Assembly (NCBI RefSeq): GCF_014200495.1
Contig: NZ_JACHBY010000002.1
Coordinates: 496,001-560,000 of the forward strand
DNA length: 64,000 nt
DNA from: Mucilaginibacter geliditolerans
Lineage (GTDB): Bacteria > Bacteroidota > Bacteroidia > Sphingobacteriales > Sphingobacteriaceae
Direction of reading: 5' to 3'
In this document: in pieces, positions 26,854-36,510 of the stretch
Position numbering within the stretch: position 1 is the stretch's first letter
How the letters are laid out: each line of letters begins with the position of its first letter
The notes under the pieces: model-generated
What the model saw: only the letters and a program-made list of their open reading frames with translations
What the model was told of the DNA's origin: nothing
Databases searched by the model: none
Made by a program: the position numbers and the translations under genes

Positions 26854-27645
26854 ATGCTTGATACCAGGGAGTTTCTTATAGCCATTGACCGGATACCGGA
26901 GTCGGTGTATGTGATGTATGAGCAAAATGAGTTCCGGCTGCCACAGCATTCGCACAACAAGGGACAGCTGATTTATATTGAGGGCGGGGTTGCCTACATA
27001 CATTTAGTTGAAAAAACGCTGATCATACCCGCACGGCACTATGTATGGATCCCCAAGGGGATGAAGCATTTTGTAGAGATGCATAGATCTGTAGTGATCA
27101 TCTCTATTTATTTTTATGCGGATGACGATGATGACCACCCGTTTTTTAATAAAGGTGGAATTTATCCCATCAACACACTTTTAATGCAGATGCTCGCCTA
27201 CTCGGTAAGATGGGAAGGCGATGTTTTACCGGGTGATAAAGCCTTTACCTTTTTAGCCGGAATAAAAAATATATTACCTGACATTAGCAGAAAAGCATTA
27301 CCCATTGCTTTGCCAACAACAGAAAATGAGCGGATGCAACCCGTAATTAACTATATAGGTAATCATATTTTTGAACCGCTCACCCTGGCCGCTTTAAGCA
27401 GGGAAACGGGCTTTAGCGAGCGCACATTAACCCGTTTGTTTAAAGAAACGATGAAAATCTCTTTTCTGCAGTATTTTAAATTGCTGCGTATGGTAAAGGC
27501 TATTGAAATGATGCTACAAACAGATAAATCGATGAGTGAGATTGCTTATACTTTAGGCTATAATAACGTATCAGCCTTTAGTAATATATTTTATCAGCTG
27601 ACCAGGATCAGGCCATCTGAATTTGCTAAGCAACTACAGTTGTAA
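26854..27645 (+). CDS. AraC family transcriptional regulator with N-terminal cupin
   Basis: 263 residues from the ATG at 26854; the frame is open from a TTG at 26821, but ATG is more likely. The N-terminal cupin (FRLPQHSHNKGQLIYIEGG, then ARHYVWIPKGMKHFVE) is a ligand-sensing domain. Two helix-turn-helix motifs lie at the C-terminus (LTLAALSRETGFSERTLTRLFKE and MSEIAYTLGYNNVSAFSNIFYQ). It is encoded divergently from the efflux operon and probably controls it in response to a pump substrate. Confidence 0.92.
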   Translation: MLDTREFLIAIDRIPESVYVMYEQNEFRLPQHSHNKGQLIYIEGGVAYIHLVEKTLIIPARHYVWIPKGMKHFVEMHRSVVIISIYFYADDDDDHPFFNKGGIYPINTLLMQMLAYSVRWEGDVLPGDKAFTFLAGIKNILPDISRKALPIALPTTENERMQPVINYIGNHIFEPLTLAALSRETGFSERTLTRLFKETMKISFLQYFKLLRMVKAIEMMLQTDKSMSEIAYTLGYNNVSAFSNIFYQLTRIRPSEFAKQLQL

Positions 27646-27764
27646 TGCTACGTTTATTTTATTCTACCTAAAAAGCACTTTGCCCCGCGGCATAGCCGCT
27701 ACATTACCTGTGTACAGGTGAAAAGCAGAACCATTAACATAAGGGGGCGCCGTATTATTGAATA

Positions 27765-28361
27765 TTAATTTACAACAGGGCTATTACCATTTTGCTCAAA
27801 AAAATAAATGATAAGCATTATCGCTTTCTGATCTGTTACATTTTTAGGCGTATGTGGTAAACGTCCGTCAAAAAGCATGGAATCTCCTTCGGAAAGGCTA
27901 TATTGCTGATCCTCAAAAACATAGTCAACTTTTCCTGAAAGGATATATTTATATTCAAAAGCCTCTGTGACAACCATCGGCCTGGTTGCATCAGGTTCTA
28001 ATTCAAGCAAAACAATGTCAACTGTTGAGTTCTTAAAGGCTTTAGTAAAAATCCGCTGATAGAGAAACCCTACGGCCTGTTCCTTTTCAAAGGATTCGTA
28101 TTCGTTTTTTCTTTTTATAATAACAGGTGCCAGCAAACTATTTTTAGCTATATCTTTAAAAAACTGATTCAGATCAATCTCTAAAGCCCTTATAATATTT
28201 ACAAGGACTAATAAAGAAGGTACAGTACGGTTATTCTCAATTTGTGAGATCAGCCCCTTACTGACACTAACCCGGTCTGCAAGTTCCTGAACAGTAATAT
28301 TTCTATCTCTTCTTATTTCTTTAATTCTTGTACTAATTTCAAGTAGCGTATTTTCTTCCAT
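27765..28361 (-). CDS. XRE family regulator with C-terminal cupin
   Basis: 198 residues. An N-terminal HTH_3 (about 10-65; ITVQELADRVSVSKGLISQIENNRTVPSL) is followed by a cupin at 110-190 with metal/ligand-type residues (EAFEYKYILSGKVDYVF, then LPHTPKN). This architecture is common among regulators of amine, amino-acid and phosphonate catabolism. It is the last gene of the operon that begins with the HAD fragment, DUF5690 and FAD oxidase genes, on the same strand. A long perfect dyad sits just upstream of its start, probably its own operator or a terminator. Confidence 0.88.
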   Translation of the reverse strand: MEENTLLEISTRIKEIRRDRNITVQELADRVSVSKGLISQIENNRTVPSLLVLVNIIRALEIDLNQFFKDIAKNSLLAPVIIKRKNEYESFEKEQAVGFLYQRIFTKAFKNSTVDIVLLELEPDATRPMVVTEAFEYKYILSGKVDYVFEDQQYSLSEGDSMLFDGRLPHTPKNVTDQKAIMLIIYFFEQNGNSPVVN

Positions 28362-28393
28362 ATTTGATTAATCTTCCGAAAATACTAATACCG

Positions 28394-28434
28394 GGGCATT
28401 TATTAAATATCTATTTAATATTTAATAAATGCCC
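28394..28434. promoter_or_regulatory. Long perfect dyad upstream of the XRE regulator gene
   Basis: Arms GGGCATTTATTAAATAT (28394-28410) and its exact complement (28418-28434) are separated by a 7-base loop. It lies 33 bp upstream of the XRE start and 25 bp after the FAD oxidase stop. No T tract follows on the minus strand, so an operator for the XRE protein is at least as likely as a terminator. Confidence 0.5.
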
Positions 28435-28458
28435 TCTAAATAATTAGTCTGGGAATAA

Positions 28459-29622
28459 TCAATTATTGAAAATTTGCTGTGTGCTATTTTCAGCATAACC
28501 TGCGCCTGCCGTCATTCCTTTTCCTCCAATGCAAGTGCGAATGTGGATGCGATCGTCCAGGTCATATTCCAAAATATTTTTTTCGGGATGTTGCGGATAA
28601 AAACCGTTCCATGTGCCGGCAATACTTCTAACATCAATATTTACTATTCGCTCCGCCTCGGCAAGCATCAACTCATTAATGTAATTGTTAGTAGCAAAAC
28701 CAAGATCATCAAAATGCGAGACACCGGCATATTCGTGAGAATCTCCTATTATAATACTTCCGTCCGCTGCTTTTTTAAACAACAAGTGTATACCATAGGC
28801 TTTCAGTTCAGCGTAATGATCAGGTGTTTTTATGCTTTTAAAAGAAGGACAATATTCTTCAAAGCTTTCATATCTGCGAATAGTTAAACCCGTTAATATA
28901 TTTCCTTCCAATCCGCTTGAATGGTCTGAAACAGTTCGCATCATTTGAAGTTTGGTAACCACCTGCCCGCTCTCTGCAAAAATATCCGGGAATAGTAATT
29001 TAAATTCATAACCGTTACATATTACTGCTTTGAGCGATTTAAATTTCTTACCATTAGTTATGGTTACTTCAACATCATTACCCACTGGCAAACAATCAAT
29101 AGCAGGTGAGTTATATAACAACGTAAACTCCTTGAATTTAAGCCGCATATATTCCTGCAAACGGTAAATCATCAGGTTAGGTTCTATGCTGATCTCCTGG
29201 GGAAAAAAAAGAGCTTCTTTAGCATAAGTGGCTTTTACTGAAGTATACTTTTGTAAAATCTGTTCTTTACTAAGTATTTTTTGAGTATAGCCTTTGGTAT
29301 CATAATAAGTTTTTAATTCATTAATCAAGGTTTGCTCATCGTCATCGGAGGCAATATATACACTCCCATTTTTCCGCACTGAAATATCAAATTCCTTTTG
29401 TATCGACTGATAGATTTCAAGCGAACGAACGCCATATTCAAACCATTCGTCTGTCATTCCTGACGGAACTACCATACCAAAATTACGTACTGTTGCTCCC
29501 ACCGGATAATTATCCTTTTCCAGCTGTAGTACTTTTTTTCCAAGCAGTAAAGCATGATAGGCATGGAATGTACCCAAAATGCCACCACCTACTACAATCA
29601 AATCATATTTATCTGTATTCAT
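28459..29622 (-). CDS. TIGR03364-type FAD-dependent oxidoreductase (phosphonate-associated)
   Basis: 387 residues of the DAO superfamily. The FAD-binding GGGILG is at residues 12-17 (DLIVVGGGILGTFHAYHALLLG) and the GATVRNFGMV segment follows the second strand. The C-terminal FAD contact is GGKGMTAGAGYA. The NFGMV-type motif and the gene neighbours (phosphonatase-like HAD, DUF5690) point to the TIGR03364 group. Members have been reported to oxidise N-alkylated 2-aminoethylphosphonate to phosphonoacetaldehyde. Stop and start of the DUF5690 gene and this one are 5 bp apart. The substrate assignment is from family knowledge. Confidence 0.8.
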   Translation of the reverse strand: MNTDKYDLIVVGGGILGTFHAYHALLLGKKVLQLEKDNYPVGATVRNFGMVVPSGMTDEWFEYGVRSLEIYQSIQKEFDISVRKNGSVYIASDDDEQTLINELKTYYDTKGYTQKILSKEQILQKYTSVKATYAKEALFFPQEISIEPNLMIYRLQEYMRLKFKEFTLLYNSPAIDCLPVGNDVEVTITNGKKFKSLKAVICNGYEFKLLFPDIFAESGQVVTKLQMMRTVSDHSSGLEGNILTGLTIRRYESFEEYCPSFKSIKTPDHYAELKAYGIHLLFKKAADGSIIIGDSHEYAGVSHFDDLGFATNNYINELMLAEAERIVNIDVRSIAGTWNGFYPQHPEKNILEYDLDDRIHIRTCIGGKGMTAGAGYAENSTQQIFNN

Positions 29623-29627
29623 ATATC

Positions 29628-30992
29628 TTATTTATCTTGTAATATAAGCTCACCAACGCTATCAAGCTGATGATCTGGCTTACTTATTTCATCATTATGT
29701 TTAGTTGAATTTTCTTTATTGTGGTAGATTGTTTTATTCCGGAAGTATATTAACGAGGCTATGGCACAAATACCGCCTACTATTGATACAGTGTACACCG
29801 TTTGTTTAAAAAACACTCCCCAGCTAATATTTACGGTACTAAATTCTCTAAATATTAATACCGATGCGCTTCCCAGATAGCCAACTGAATCGCATATATA
29901 AATAATGAAACCAACATTACTTTTAAAATGGAAATTGGCAATCATCCGTTCATAAAAAATGGCATTATAGGGTATGTAGGCCATATACAAACCCAATCCT
30001 ACCATGCACATCCAGGCCACAGGCCCAATGTAGTTACGGTCAAAAATAAAAGTAGCTACCCCCGCAAGCACACAGCCGGTAATAATAATTAAATGTATAA
30101 CCATAAAGGCCTTTAAATTATCCCTGATGAGTATAAGCAGACTTATAATAAGTAAAACCGCTAAGGATACAATGGTATCGGTTTTAGTATAAATATGATT
30201 GTCGTGTATTTTAAAATTGGCCCATATTTCCACTTCAAAATTATCCCTCATATCGCGCAGGATAGTTAGCAATACATAAATAATCAGCGTAATAATTATG
30301 CCCGGCAAAAAACTGCTTACAAAGTTTTTCCGCTGTGCCGCATTCATAGGTGCTCTTTTTGTTCTTAACTGCTGATCCTCTTTTGTAGGCGCAGGTATTA
30401 ATTCAAGGCAATAAACGCTTAGCAAAAATGGCAACAGAAAAATTAGGCCCGTACAAAATGGCATCCAGTACTGATTAATAGGCAAAATACCCATTAGGGT
30501 ACGCGCTACCGTTTTTACAAACCCCGAAGCAAATATAAGGCTGATTGACATAACCGCCCCCATAAATTCTGTTGCTTTACGCCCTTCCAGATAGCTGAAG
30601 ACCAAGCCCCATATCATACCTAACGGGAAGCCGTTAATGAGCATAAACCCAATATTCCAGGGTGGGGGAACCAGTGCGAAAAAAAGTAATGCAAGCCATG
30701 ATATCAAAATCAGCCTGACCAGGTTTGCCGCCCTTTTTTTGCTCGATGATTCGGCTATAAATCGTATACCATAAAACTTACTTAAGGTATAGCCAATCAT
30801 TTGTGTTAATACCAGCCACACTTTATAATCAATATGCAGGTAACTCAAATGCTCAAATGTGCCTGCTGCAAATGCCTTACGAAAGGCATACATACTGGTA
30901 TAGCAGCTGAATGCCGCCAGGGAAGCCAGTAAGGTAATTGCTAAGGCAGGCCATTTGCGTACTTTCTCCCGGCCTGAATCCAAAATCTTCAT
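29628..30992 (-). CDS. DUF5690 family membrane transporter (MFS-like)
   Basis: 454 residues with about 12 membrane helices and the N-terminal segment SLAAFSCYTSMYAFRKAFAAGTFEHL seen in the DUF5690 group, a distant MFS branch frequent in Bacteroidota phosphonate loci. Its start codon overlaps the stop of the HAD fragment (TAATG). It probably carries the organophosphonate or phosphoester taken up by the SusC/SusD pair across the inner membrane; that role is inferred from context. Confidence 0.8.
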   Translation of the reverse strand: MKILDSGREKVRKWPALAITLLASLAAFSCYTSMYAFRKAFAAGTFEHLSYLHIDYKVWLVLTQMIGYTLSKFYGIRFIAESSSKKRAANLVRLILISWLALLFFALVPPPWNIGFMLINGFPLGMIWGLVFSYLEGRKATEFMGAVMSISLIFASGFVKTVARTLMGILPINQYWMPFCTGLIFLLPFLLSVYCLELIPAPTKEDQQLRTKRAPMNAAQRKNFVSSFLPGIIITLIIYVLLTILRDMRDNFEVEIWANFKIHDNHIYTKTDTIVSLAVLLIISLLILIRDNLKAFMVIHLIIITGCVLAGVATFIFDRNYIGPVAWMCMVGLGLYMAYIPYNAIFYERMIANFHFKSNVGFIIYICDSVGYLGSASVLIFREFSTVNISWGVFFKQTVYTVSIVGGICAIASLIYFRNKTIYHNKENSTKHNDEISKPDHQLDSVGELILQDK

Positions 30993-31132
30993 TAGCCCAT
31001 TATTGAATTAATATTCTCCAGATCCCGGTCGTAACCGAATGTTTTTATTGTTTTTTGAAATGCAAGCGCCACATAACTTTCATCACCGACCGTTGTACCG
31101 GCCATATCGAACACCACTAATTTAATTGACAT
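30992..31132 (-). pseudogene. Truncated phosphonatase-like HAD hydrolase
   Basis: A 46-residue frame, MSIKLVVFDMAGTTVGDE ... NINSIMG. It has the HAD nucleophile motif DMAGTT (Asp9) and the first helix of the phosphonatase-like family (TIGR03351/PhnX-like), including the IMG just before the expected cap domain. It stops at TAA where another 180 or so residues would be expected. The stop overlaps the DUF5690 start (TAATG), so the operon start context is kept while the enzyme is lost. It could also have been retained as a short coupled leader. Confidence 0.75.
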
Positions 31133-31230
31133 TATATATTTATTTTGTAAAAACCTAGCATACGTATTTGATACCTTTCGTATATTATTAATAAGCGTAT
31201 CGGCTGAGTCTGACTGATTAGTATAATCCC

Positions 31231-31260
31231 CAAAAGGACCGCAAGCTACTGCGGCCCTTA
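31231..31260 (-). terminator. Terminator after susD
   Basis: On the minus strand AAGGGCCGCA (31250-31259) pairs with TGCGGTCCTT (31234-31243), with one G-T wobble and a six-base loop, followed by TTTT. It ends the SusC/SusD transcript, so the HAD-DUF5690-FAD-XRE operon has its own promoter in 31133-31230. There I see an AT-rich region and no clear operator. Confidence 0.75.
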
Positions 31261-31312
31261 ATTAACAACTCAACTATTCAATAATATTTTACACACCGGT
31301 ATCACATCAATT

Positions 31313-33088
31313 TTACCAGCCTGGATTTTGCTTTAAACTCGTATTAAGCAACAACTCCTGGGTTGGCAAAGGCATCAGGTAATCCTTAGGACCAGTAAAT
31401 GTTTTTACTAAGCCAGGATTAGGTACGATGTTTCCCGAAGTGCCATTACTAAGACCAAAATCAGTGCCCAGCACGAAATAAGAAATACCTGTTACCTTAT
31501 TGGCCGGTAAGCTCGTTACCAGGGCAATGTCCGGAACACCGTCTCCGTTCAGGTCATAAGTTCCTAAACCGGGAAAGTACATTCCGAAACCAGGTTTTGC
31601 CAACAGAGGGCCGTTCTTCCACCGCATAATATCATCGTATCGTAATCCTTCGCAGGCTAACTCTACGCGTCGTTCCCGACGAATTTCAAGCAACACGTTC
31701 TCTAATTGACCCGATACATTTGAATAACTCGTCGCCAAAACGGGATCGATCGGGACGGTCATTAACAGATGCGGCATACCTACCCTGTCCCTTAACAAAT
31801 TAACTGACATGTCCAGGTCAGCCTGGGTAAACGTGCCCACTCCGCTGTTGGCCAGTTCAGCTTTCGCTTCCGCGTAAATAAGCAGCATCTCTCCCAAACG
31901 GAACTCAATGGCAGCGTTGTAATTTGTATTATAAGAAGGTGTAGCAGGGTCATAATATTTGATCTGCAAATAACCCGAACGCGCATCAGTCATGGCCTGG
32001 GCGCCAACAAGGTTACCGTACGTTACTGTAGGAGGTAAAACCGATTGCCCCATCCTTGGGTCACGATTAGTAAATTCACCTTTGATCATCATGGTATCAT
32101 AACCCGGAACAGAGGTAAAAGGAGTACCGCTTGAGGTTAGATAATTATTCATGAACGCTTTTGAAAAAGCAACGCCATAAGCATAGAGGTCGCCGTCAAG
32201 TGGTGTATATACAGGAATTGTATTGCTATAGAATTTGCCTAATATGATTTCCGCATTCTGCGGATCAGAAGGCGAATGAGTGATAAATAAGTTTTGGTAG
32301 TCAACATTTGGGTTATTTGTTGAATATAATTTAAACTGCCCGCTTTGCATCACCACCAGGGCAGCGCTGTCTGCTGTTTGCAAAAGTTGCTGCCAACCAC
32401 TAATGGAACGATATTCCCTGTAAGTCCCCTCATAAAGCCCTACCCGCGCCATAAGCGACAATGCAGCCCATTTTGTGATTGTTCCGGAAGGGCCGGTAGA
32501 ATTTACATACTTAGCCGCATATTTAAGATCGGCCATTACAGAATCAATTACTAACGCACGCGGATCTCTCGCCTTATATAAGTTGGCATTGTCTGCTGTC
32601 GTTATGGTTCTGCTATAAAATGGCACATCACCATATGCTTTTACCTTATCAAAATAAAACCATGCCCTGAAAAACCGGGCTACGCCCACATAGTGATCTA
32701 CTACTGCAGGAGTAGCTACTGCTTTTTGGTAGTTTTCAAGAAAATAATTTACCTGGTATAAAAATAACCAGCTCCAGCTTGCGCCATTCCATGCAGTGCT
32801 TGAGCTTGCAGTAGCTGGTATTGTAATTTGACCTGCTGTTACAAGGTTGAAGGGACGACTTTCATAATTATCGCTTTGCTGATCATTCAGTGCCACCGAT
32901 GTACTGCCCGGAACATAGCTATATAAGCTATTGCAATAGGTATTTAAGTCGGCCGCGTTATTAAAAAAGCTTTCTGCGGTGATACTTGATACCGGGTATC
33001 TATTTAAAAAACTATCTTTTTTACATGAGTATAATGATAGCATACTTATCAGCATACACGATAGTGGAATTATATATATCTTTTTCAT
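31313..33088 (-). CDS. SusD/RagB family outer-membrane nutrient-binding lipoprotein
   Basis: 591 residues. Signal with lipobox LSLYSC (Cys22). The N-terminal SusD-like domain starts DSFLNRYPVSSITAESFFNNAADLNTYCNSLY and the C-terminal RagB domain carries the family signature LLEIRRERRVELACEGLRYDDIMRW. It caps the SusC channel on the cell surface and captures the ligand. It follows susC by 26 bp. Given the neighbours, the ligand may be a phosphonate- or phosphate-bearing molecule rather than a glycan; this is inference. Confidence 0.95.
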   Translation of the reverse strand: MKKIYIIPLSCMLISMLSLYSCKKDSFLNRYPVSSITAESFFNNAADLNTYCNSLYSYVPGSTSVALNDQQSDNYESRPFNLVTAGQITIPATASSSTAWNGASWSWLFLYQVNYFLENYQKAVATPAVVDHYVGVARFFRAWFYFDKVKAYGDVPFYSRTITTADNANLYKARDPRALVIDSVMADLKYAAKYVNSTGPSGTITKWAALSLMARVGLYEGTYREYRSISGWQQLLQTADSAALVVMQSGQFKLYSTNNPNVDYQNLFITHSPSDPQNAEIILGKFYSNTIPVYTPLDGDLYAYGVAFSKAFMNNYLTSSGTPFTSVPGYDTMMIKGEFTNRDPRMGQSVLPPTVTYGNLVGAQAMTDARSGYLQIKYYDPATPSYNTNYNAAIEFRLGEMLLIYAEAKAELANSGVGTFTQADLDMSVNLLRDRVGMPHLLMTVPIDPVLATSYSNVSGQLENVLLEIRRERRVELACEGLRYDDIMRWKNGPLLAKPGFGMYFPGLGTYDLNGDGVPDIALVTSLPANKVTGISYFVLGTDFGLSNGTSGNIVPNPGLVKTFTGPKDYLMPLPTQELLLNTSLKQNPGW

Positions 33089-33114
33089 GACTATTGATTT
33101 CTTAAAATTTAATA

Positions 33115-36100
33115 TTAGAATTTCACATCGATACCAAAAGAGTACGCGCGCTGGAAAGGATATAACTCGCCTGACGCATAACCCCTCAACCCTTCCGGGT
33201 CATATCCTTGTGGCAACTTATCGCTTTCCCACAGGTCTTCACCACTCACATATACCCGGATACGGTCAACACCTATCTTTTTTAGCATAGGCATAGGAAA
33301 CGTATAGCCTACGGTTAAATTTTTAAGGCGTATATAAGCCGCACTATATATGTATCTTGATTGAGGCGTGGCCAGGTCTAATAATTGCCCGTCATCGCCG
33401 GCCCGCCAGCCCTTTAGAGTGGGGTAAAAAGCATTGGGATTTTGCGGTGTCCAGGTATTGCCAACTATGTTCTGGTAAACGTTTTCCCATGGCGCAAAGA
33501 ACATGCCCCAGTAATACCCGCTATTACCAGGGTAGAAAGATTCCTTACCTACCCCCTGGAAGAAAACACTAAAGTCGAAATTGTCATAGGTAAAGTTACC
33601 TCCGAACCCAAAGTTATACCGGGGCGTGGTATTACCAATTACACTCATATCTCCCGGGTTTGATATTGTACCATTGCCATAGGTTATTTTACCATCGTGG
33701 TTCAGATCTTTATACTGTAGTTCGCCCGCAGCATTTAAAGGATAATATCCCTGGAATAATGATTGATCCGGAGCAGCCTTCGCAGCAGCTGCGCTTTGAA
33801 ATATACCAACGTCTGTTAATCCCCAGATATCACCAACATGTGCACCGTTATAATAAGCCGGACTGCCATTTATAGCATTGTTAAGGAAATAACCGGTAGG
33901 GTTATAATATTTCGTAATTATTGATTGATTATCCCAAAGATTAGCATGTATACCATATCTAAATGGTTTTCCGGCTATAGTGGTTTCATCATTGTAAGTA
34001 AGATTTAACTCCCAACCATCGGTCCGCAGATCGGCCGCGTTTTCCAGTGGCTGGGTTGCTCCCAATACAGCCGGCAGGGCAAATCCCTGGGTAATCATAT
34101 TATTGGTATAGCGGCGGTAAATATCAAACGTCGCGTTTAATTTCTTAAAGAAAGTAACGTCTATACCCAGGTTTTTTGTAGTAATGGTTTCCCAGGTAAT
34201 ATTCGGTGACACTAAATTAGGGGCACCTACATAAGTTTGCTGAGTACCACCCAATAAGCTACCCGTTGTTCCGGAGGTAAGCACCGGGATAAACTGGTAA
34301 TTTTGCAAACTCTGGTCATTCCCCAATGAGCCATACGATGCACGGAACTTAAGATTGTTAACCACATTGAGCAGGCTTTTGAAGAATGGCTCTTCTGATA
34401 CCCTCCAGCCAACAGAAGCGGATGGGAAAAAACCATAATGCTGATCAGATGGGAAAAGCGAAGAACCATCTTCACGTGCTGCTATTTCTAACAAATACTT
34501 TTTGTCGTACTCATAATTTAGGCGGGCAAAATATCCTCTAAGCGCCCATTGATAGCCGTTTGCGCCTACCGACGGTGGTGTGCCTGTTGTTTCATTAAGC
34601 GTGCCTATTGAATTACTAATCAGATCATTATTACTTGCTGAAAACGAGTTGTAATTATTTTCTTCCTGATTATAACCTATTACCGCTTTGAAATAATTTT
34701 TCTTACCAAAGTTTTTTTCATATTCAGCATACAAGTTGATGTTATAATATGATTGATCATCTGCTGCTGCATAGGCAAGACTGGTTCCTGCATAATATAC
34801 CGTCTTGTCCGGTCCGGTTTCATAAGGTACCGGTATCTGGTAACCTTGCATATAATTATTAGTAGAACGGAAGGTATAATCACCTTTAATCCGCAAGCTA
34901 TTATTAAAGAAAGAGGTATTGAAACCAATAGTATTTTGGATCCGGTTGTTTACTGTATCTGTGCGGCCGCCTTGTTGTAAAAATCCGATAGCTACCCCGG
35001 CTGAAGTCCACGAGCCATCGGGATTTTGAGGTACAGCCAATGAATTTTCACGCCCTATTGCATGGTAAAAATCGCCTTGTGATACCCAGTAACCGTTCTG
35101 CAAGGATGGAGAGTTATAAGTAGTACGGTTGTATGCAGAATTGGTGGTTATATGCAGCCAATTTGTAACCTGTATATCTAATTTAGCACGCAGATTATAG
35201 CGATCGTAGTAATCGGGGTTATAGCGGAATACCCCATCCTGCGAATTAAAGCCGGCTGAAAAGTAATAAGTAACTTTGTCAGTACCACCGCTCACACTCA
35301 CGTTATGTATTTGGCTGGGATTGCCAGATTTGTAGGCTTCCTTAAACCAATTGGTAGCACCCAGGTAATCATATTGCCCGGTTGAAGGGTCGACTATAGT
35401 TGCGGGCAGGTTGGGATTTGCTGAGCGCTGATGTGCATAAGCTGTTTCGGTAGCATTGTAAAGATTTGAACCATAGTAAGAAGCGTAAGCTTCGTTTTTA
35501 TAATCAACAACCGTACCCGGGTCGGTTACAACATCAGGTAAGTTGGTGATCTTATGTACTGCGTAATTAAAGTTGTAAGTAATTTTAGGTGCGCCTGTAT
35601 GGCCTGATTTGGTAGTGATTAGCAACACTCCAAATGCTGCGCGTGAACCATAAACAGCCGAAGAGGCTGCATCCTTCAGCACTGTTGCGCTCGCTACATC
35701 ATCCGGGTTGATATCATCAAGACTTGTTTCAACCCCATCCACCAATATTAGCGGCCCACCGCCATTGATGGAGGTAAAACCCCGGATATTAAAGGTTGCC
35801 GGAGTTCCCGGCTGGCCATTATACGATGTTATATTTAAACCGGGCAACTCTCCCTGCAAACCCCTTCCTATATTATCTATAGGGCGGTTTTCCAGCACTT
35901 CGCCGCTTACGGTACTCACAGCGCCGGTTAAATCAACCTTTTTCTGTGTTCCATAGCCAACCACCACAACTTCGTTTAATCCCCCGGCTGCAGGCTTCAG
36001 ATGAATGGTTAATGTGGTATTGCCCTTTACTGCAACTTCCTGCCGGGCATAGCCTACAAAGCTGAATACCAGGTACTCATTTTCATTATTAACATTAATT

Positions 36101-36294
36101 TGAAAATGGCCCTTTGAATCAGTAGTAGTAACGGCTGATGGATTGGTTTTTAACCTCACCGTAACCATTGGCAGAGCAGCTTCTGTTTCATCAACAACTG
36201 TTCCTGAAATTTTAGTTTGCCCATACATTTGTAATGAACAAAACAAAAGGAGCACTGTAAACAGCATTCCCGTTTTTGTATAAATTTGTGTCAT
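33115..36294 (-). CDS. SusC/RagA family TonB-linked outer-membrane transporter
   Basis: 1059 residues. Signal peptide ends MYG-Q. It continues with a CarboxypepD_reg-like domain (TKISGTVVDETEAALPMVTVRLK, about 28-110), the SusC signature NEVVVVGYGTQKK and a plug domain (LQGELPGLNITSYNGQPGTPATFNIRGF). The 22-strand barrel ends in a terminal Phe (FGIDVKF). No N-terminal STN signalling domain is present, so it is not coupled to an anti-sigma factor. The promoter overlaps operator A of the GTTTAG-N5-CTAAAC set. It imports the ligand bound by the SusD partner in a TonB-dependent manner. Confidence 0.96.
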   Translation of the reverse strand: MTQIYTKTGMLFTVLLLFCSLQMYGQTKISGTVVDETEAALPMVTVRLKTNPSAVTTTDSKGHFQINVNNENEYLVFSFVGYARQEVAVKGNTTLTIHLKPAAGGLNEVVVVGYGTQKKVDLTGAVSTVSGEVLENRPIDNIGRGLQGELPGLNITSYNGQPGTPATFNIRGFTSINGGGPLILVDGVETSLDDINPDDVASATVLKDAASSAVYGSRAAFGVLLITTKSGHTGAPKITYNFNYAVHKITNLPDVVTDPGTVVDYKNEAYASYYGSNLYNATETAYAHQRSANPNLPATIVDPSTGQYDYLGATNWFKEAYKSGNPSQIHNVSVSGGTDKVTYYFSAGFNSQDGVFRYNPDYYDRYNLRAKLDIQVTNWLHITTNSAYNRTTYNSPSLQNGYWVSQGDFYHAIGRENSLAVPQNPDGSWTSAGVAIGFLQQGGRTDTVNNRIQNTIGFNTSFFNNSLRIKGDYTFRSTNNYMQGYQIPVPYETGPDKTVYYAGTSLAYAAADDQSYYNINLYAEYEKNFGKKNYFKAVIGYNQEENNYNSFSASNNDLISNSIGTLNETTGTPPSVGANGYQWALRGYFARLNYEYDKKYLLEIAAREDGSSLFPSDQHYGFFPSASVGWRVSEEPFFKSLLNVVNNLKFRASYGSLGNDQSLQNYQFIPVLTSGTTGSLLGGTQQTYVGAPNLVSPNITWETITTKNLGIDVTFFKKLNATFDIYRRYTNNMITQGFALPAVLGATQPLENAADLRTDGWELNLTYNDETTIAGKPFRYGIHANLWDNQSIITKYYNPTGYFLNNAINGSPAYYNGAHVGDIWGLTDVGIFQSAAAAKAAPDQSLFQGYYPLNAAGELQYKDLNHDGKITYGNGTISNPGDMSVIGNTTPRYNFGFGGNFTYDNFDFSVFFQGVGKESFYPGNSGYYWGMFFAPWENVYQNIVGNTWTPQNPNAFYPTLKGWRAGDDGQLLDLATPQSRYIYSAAYIRLKNLTVGYTFPMPMLKKIGVDRIRVYVSGEDLWESDKLPQGYDPEGLRGYASGELYPFQRAYSFGIDVKF

Positions 36295-36311
36295 AATTTC
36301 GCTGTTAGTTT

Positions 36312-36328
36312 GTTTAGCAAAACTAAAC
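36312..36328 (-). promoter_or_regulatory. Operator A over the susC -7 box
   Basis: GTTTAGCAAAACTAAAC, a perfect dyad with 6-bp arms and a 5-bp spacer. On the gene strand it contains TAGTTTTG, a consensus TAnnTTTG -7 box (plus 36318-36325), 18 bp from the start codon. Identical copies occur at 37608-37624 and, in gene orientation, at 37987-38003. An operator over the -7 box implies repression. Confidence 0.75.
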
Positions 36329-36469
36329 TTTGTTTATAAACATATCACTAAACTTATGTTAAGTATCTGTAAACGTAGTTGAGACATTTGTACTCATTTA
36401 CCTATAGACAGTGTATGGTGAAGATTAATAAATGAGTTTTTGGGGACGAGGATCTGCAAAAAGTGTAAA

Positions 36470-36499
36470 CCGGAATGACAGGTGAGCATATCATTCCGG
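36470..36499 (-). terminator. Terminator after the alkaline-phosphatase-superfamily gene
   Basis: Nine-bp stem CCGGAATGA/TCATTCCGG (36470-36478 and 36491-36499), followed on the minus strand by TTTACACTTTTT. It separates this gene from susC, so each has its own promoter. Confidence 0.7.
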
Positions 36500-36510
36500 C
36501 TTAAAAAAAT

